Shown here piece after piece: positions 61,637-64,000 of a DNA stretch of 64,000 nt. The stretch spans positions 24,941 to 88,940 of the forward strand of contig CAWEAS010000005.1 in assembly GCA_963807015.1 (NCBI GenBank). The letters run 5' to 3'. Source of the DNA: JAJPKK01 sp963807015. GTDB lineage: Bacteria > Pseudomonadota > Alphaproteobacteria > Rhizobiales > Xanthobacteraceae. Both the position numbers and the translations under genes were made by a program. A model generated the notes under the pieces. It did no database searches, was not told the DNA's origin, and saw nothing but the letters and a program-made list of their open reading frames with translations. Every line of letters begins with the position of its first letter. The stretch's first letter is position 1.

Positions 61637-62614
61637 CTACTTGAACGTCGCCATCACCTTGATGACGGCGGGCCCGAGAATGACGACGAACAACACCGGC
61701 AGGAAGAACACGATCATCGGCACCGTGAGTTGGGGCGGTAGCGCAGCCGCCTTCTTTTCTGCGGCCGTCATGCGCTGATCGCGATTCTCCTGCGCGATGA
61801 CGCGCAACGTCTGGGCCACCGGCGTGCCGAAGCGCTCGCTCTGCTGCAGGGCGAGACACAGTGATTTCATGCCTTCCAGCGGCACGCGTTTAGCGAGGTT
61901 TTCAAAGGTTTGGCGGCGATCTGACAAGTAGGAGAGCTCTGCCGTCGCGAGCGTCAGTTCTTCGGCAAGCTCAATCGACTGGGCGCCCACCTCCTCGCTG
62001 ACGCGCTTGAACGTCGCTTCGAGCGACATGCCGGACTCGACGCAAATCAGCATGAGATCGAGCGCGTCCGGAAAGGCGCGGTTGATTGACGCCTGGCGCT
62101 TGGTGATCTTGTTCTTGATGAACAAGTTCGGGAGTTGAATGCCGAGATAGGTCGCTCCGAGGCATATGCCAATCTTGATGGTCCAGGGATAGTCGAGGTG
62201 GAGCAGTAGAAACACGTAGACGACCGAGCCGACCATCATCACAAGCGGTGCGACCATCCGGAAGAACAGGAAGACCACGTAGGGTCCCTGGCCACGATAG
62301 CCAGCCTGTACCAGCAAATTGCGCGCGGCTTCCTCGCCGAGCCAGTTGGACAGATTGAATTTCTCCACCACGGTCTGCATGTATTGCTTCGGTGAGGCGC
62401 GCCAACTCGTCTTGTCGCCGCGCGACAGGCGCTCGCGCTCGCGCTGCCTGATCCTCTCGCGCTCCGCCGCGACCGATGCCATCCGCTTTTCCAGCGCGTC
62501 GCCGCCGAGCAGCGGCATAGCAAGCGTGATCACGGTCGCGCCGGCTGCAATTGCGGCGCAGATCATCGCCAGAAGGCGCTTGTCGTCGAACAGGGCGAAC
62601 AGAAAATCGAGCAT
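61637..62614 (-). CDS. tadC: TadC, type II secretion F-domain pilus protein
   Basis: The product has 325 residues. Start MLDFLFALFDDKRLLAMI; helices, then VESGMSLEATFKRVSEE of the T2SSF domain, and three helices with LTVPMIVFFLPVLFVVILGP near the end. Inner-membrane platform component of the Tad pilus. ATG 62614 is 3 nt from the tadB stop, so translation is coupled. Confidence 0.9.
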   Translation of the reverse strand: MLDFLFALFDDKRLLAMICAAIAAGATVITLAMPLLGGDALEKRMASVAAERERIRQRERERLSRGDKTSWRASPKQYMQTVVEKFNLSNWLGEEAARNLLVQAGYRGQGPYVVFLFFRMVAPLVMMVGSVVYVFLLLHLDYPWTIKIGICLGATYLGIQLPNLFIKNKITKRQASINRAFPDALDLMLICVESGMSLEATFKRVSEEVGAQSIELAEELTLATAELSYLSDRRQTFENLAKRVPLEGMKSLCLALQQSERFGTPVAQTLRVIAQENRDQRMTAAEKKAAALPPQLTVPMIVFFLPVLFVVILGPAVIKVMATFK

Positions 62615-62616
62615 GA

Positions 62617-63624
62617 TCAGAAATCGAAGTTGATCATCTTGCGCATCACCATGACGCCAATGAACATCCACACGGCGCAGCCCGCGAGCATGACCTGACC
62701 GATGCGCTCGGTCCATAACAGCGTGATGTAGTCCGGGCTCGTCAGGTAGACGACGGTCATCACCACGATCGGCAGCGCGCCGATGATGCTCGCCGAAGCC
62801 TTGGCTTCGGTCGACATCGCTTTGATCTTGGCCTTCATCTTCTTGCGGTCGCGCAGCACCTTGGACAGGTTGCCGAGCGCCTCGGAGAGATTGCCGCCGC
62901 TCTTCTGCTGGATCGCGATGACGATGGCGAAGAAGTTCGATTCCGGCAGCGGCATGCGGTCGAACAGCTTGGCGCATGCCTCCCCGAGCGGCACGCCGAC
63001 CGCCTGCGTCTCCAGCACCACGCGGAACTCGGTGCGCACCGGCTCGGGCGATTCGAGCGCGATCACACGCAAGGAGTCGCCGAGCGGAAGGCCTGATTTG
63101 ATGCCGCGAACGACGACGTCAATGGAATCCGGAAAGAGTTCGAGGAATTTGGTCTCCCGACGCTTCTTGAGATACGACAGAACCCATCGCGGCAGTCCGG
63201 CGCCGGCAGCAAAGCCGGCGAGCACCGCGGGGATGATGCCAACGTCAAGCACGATCAAGGCCCCGCCCACTCCGAGACCGAGCGCGACGCTGCCGATGAT
63301 GAACTGTTGCTTCGTCCAGGACACGCCCGCCTGGGTGAGTCGCGTCGACAGCGGCGGCGACTTTGATTTCTTGCGCCGCTCCTCGATTTCCTTGAGGCTT
63401 TGTTCGACCTGCTCGCGGCGCGACTTGATCGCGCGCGTCGCGGCCTTGACGGCGGGCATGCCCGAGCGTGCCACGCTCATCATCCGCTTCTCGGCGTCCC
63501 GCTCGCCGGAAAGATACGGGTAGATGAGCACCCAGGCGACGGCGCCGGCGCAGAAGGTCGCCAGCAGGGCCACCGCAAGCGTATGCATATCCAGCGTGTG
63601 CAGATTCAGCGTGTGCAGATCCAT
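62617..63624 (-). CDS. tadB: TadB, type II secretion F-domain pilus protein
   Basis: The product has 335 residues. After an N-terminal DLHTL-NLHTL-DMHTL triple repeat, helix VALLATFCAGAVAWVLIYPYL, then a long charged linker. The T2SSF body has VRGIKSGLPLGDSLRVI and QKSGGNLSEALGNLSKVLR. Works with TadC as the inner-membrane platform of the Tad pilus. Start ATG 63624 is 11 nt past the CpaF stop with AGAGG before it; an internal ATG at 63588 is possible. Confidence 0.9.
   Translation of the reverse strand: MDLHTLNLHTLDMHTLAVALLATFCAGAVAWVLIYPYLSGERDAEKRMMSVARSGMPAVKAATRAIKSRREQVEQSLKEIEERRKKSKSPPLSTRLTQAGVSWTKQQFIIGSVALGLGVGGALIVLDVGIIPAVLAGFAAGAGLPRWVLSYLKKRRETKFLELFPDSIDVVVRGIKSGLPLGDSLRVIALESPEPVRTEFRVVLETQAVGVPLGEACAKLFDRMPLPESNFFAIVIAIQQKSGGNLSEALGNLSKVLRDRKKMKAKIKAMSTEAKASASIIGALPIVVMTVVYLTSPDYITLLWTERIGQVMLAGCAVWMFIGVMVMRKMINFDF
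63577..63621 (-). repeat. Three 15-bp repeats at the tadB start
   Basis: Codons for (D/N)(L/M)HTL occur three times in a row just after the start codon, the first two nearly identical (GATCTGCACACGCTG, AATCTGCACACGCTG). Such a repeat can gain or lose units in frame. Confidence 0.75.
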
Positions 63625-63635
63625 GGCGGGACCTC

Positions 63636-64000
63636 TTACGAGCTTTTCGGCGCTTCGCCGATTGCGGCATCGAGCGCGGCGGCGAGACGCTTTTCTTCGT
63701 TGAAATAGCGCGCGCGATCCCAAAAACGCGGTCGGCCGATGCCGGTCGATCGATGGCGGCCGATCAGCTTGCCGTTGGCGTCTTCGCCGACGAGGTCGTA
63801 GACGAAGAGGTCCTGCGTGATGATGACGTCCCCTTCGAGGCCCAGCACCTCCGTGATGTGCGTGATGCGCCGGCTGCCGTCGCGCAAGCGCGCCGCTTGG
63901 ATCACGACGTCGACCGAGGCGCAGATCATTTCGCGAATAGTGCGGGACGGCAACGCAAAGCCGCCCATGGTGATCATCGATTCAAGCCGCGACAGCGCCT
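63636..64000 (-). CDS. cpaF: CpaF/TadA family ATPase, C-terminal part
   Basis: The last 120 or so residues of the type II/IV secretion ATPase; the gene continues past the right edge of the window. Visible features are SMITMGGFALPSRTIREMICASVDVVIQ, RRITHITEVLGLEGDVI and a C-terminal AAALDAAIGEAP tail. It powers Tad pilus extension. Stop at 63636-63638, 11 nt before tadB. Confidence 0.88.
   Translation of the reverse strand, partial: ALSRLESMITMGGFALPSRTIREMICASVDVVIQAARLRDGSRRITHITEVLGLEGDVIITQDLFVYDLVGEDANGKLIGRHRSTGIGRPRFWDRARYFNEEKRLAAALDAAIGEAPKSS

Overview
The window looks like chromosome of a soil or rhizosphere alphaproteobacterium of the Rhizobiales (Bradyrhizobium/Xanthobacteraceae-like). 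The basis is high-GC coding sequence, Omp25/31-type porin-like protein, a tad pilus locus, a FixK/FNR-type box, many small c-type cytochromes, and REP-like palindromes of the kind common in that group. No rRNA, tRNA or CRISPR array was found. This is judged by eye, with no database search.

Layout. 1-6.6 kb: a partial Tat-signal gene, a secreted protein with 17 RDPxxxRFAQ repeats behind a perfect FixK/FNR box, a monohaem cytochrome c, GNAT and GYD proteins, the first member of a secreted 'GIW' paralogue family, and a lipoprotein/exported-protein pair. 6.6-9.9 kb: a more AT-rich stretch with two tandem exported paralogues followed by a TIR-domain membrane protein. 10-19.5 kb: a minus-strand run with an RND efflux adaptor and pump, three GIW paralogues, a DUF6152 protein and two small polytopic membrane proteins. 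20-26 kb: a Slt-type lytic transglycosylase, a chimeric IS481/IS630-like transposase, and an EVE-like plus GIY-YIG-like protein that may be a modification-dependent nuclease.

26-38 kb: MsrQ-like haem membrane protein, cytochrome c', two more GIW paralogues, SDR/LysR divergent pair, DUF938 methyltransferase, dihaem cytochrome c, cupin, HpaB-type monooxygenase and cytochrome P460. The P460 gene lies behind four 17-bp-phased CCAA-N3-TTGG iterons. 38-41 kb: nucleoside phosphorylase-like protein, papain-like protease and a membrane-anchored protein in one orientation. 41-51.5 kb: dihaem cytochrome, DUF4344 metallopeptidase, YciI/ECF sigma factor pair, outer-membrane protein, Clp-fold protease, LVIVD-repeat protein, gentisate dioxygenase and an NTF2-like protein.

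51.5-57.2 kb: an alpha-oxoamine synthase divergent from an ABC exporter, a stand-alone E2-type acyltransferase and a DUF3108 protein, which may form a lipid or small-molecule synthesis and export locus. 57-64 kb: SDR, NlpC/P60 with leucyl aminopeptidase, and the tad genes tadD, tadC, tadB and cpaF (partial).

Overall the window combines aromatic-ring metabolism (HpaB, gentisate dioxygenase, cupin), periplasmic electron transfer (five haem proteins), envelope functions, and several poorly described modules. The best candidates for undescribed systems are the GIW/DUF6152/membrane-protein operon, the TIR operon, the phosphorylase-protease-membrane trio, and the oxoamine synthase/exporter/acyltransferase locus.
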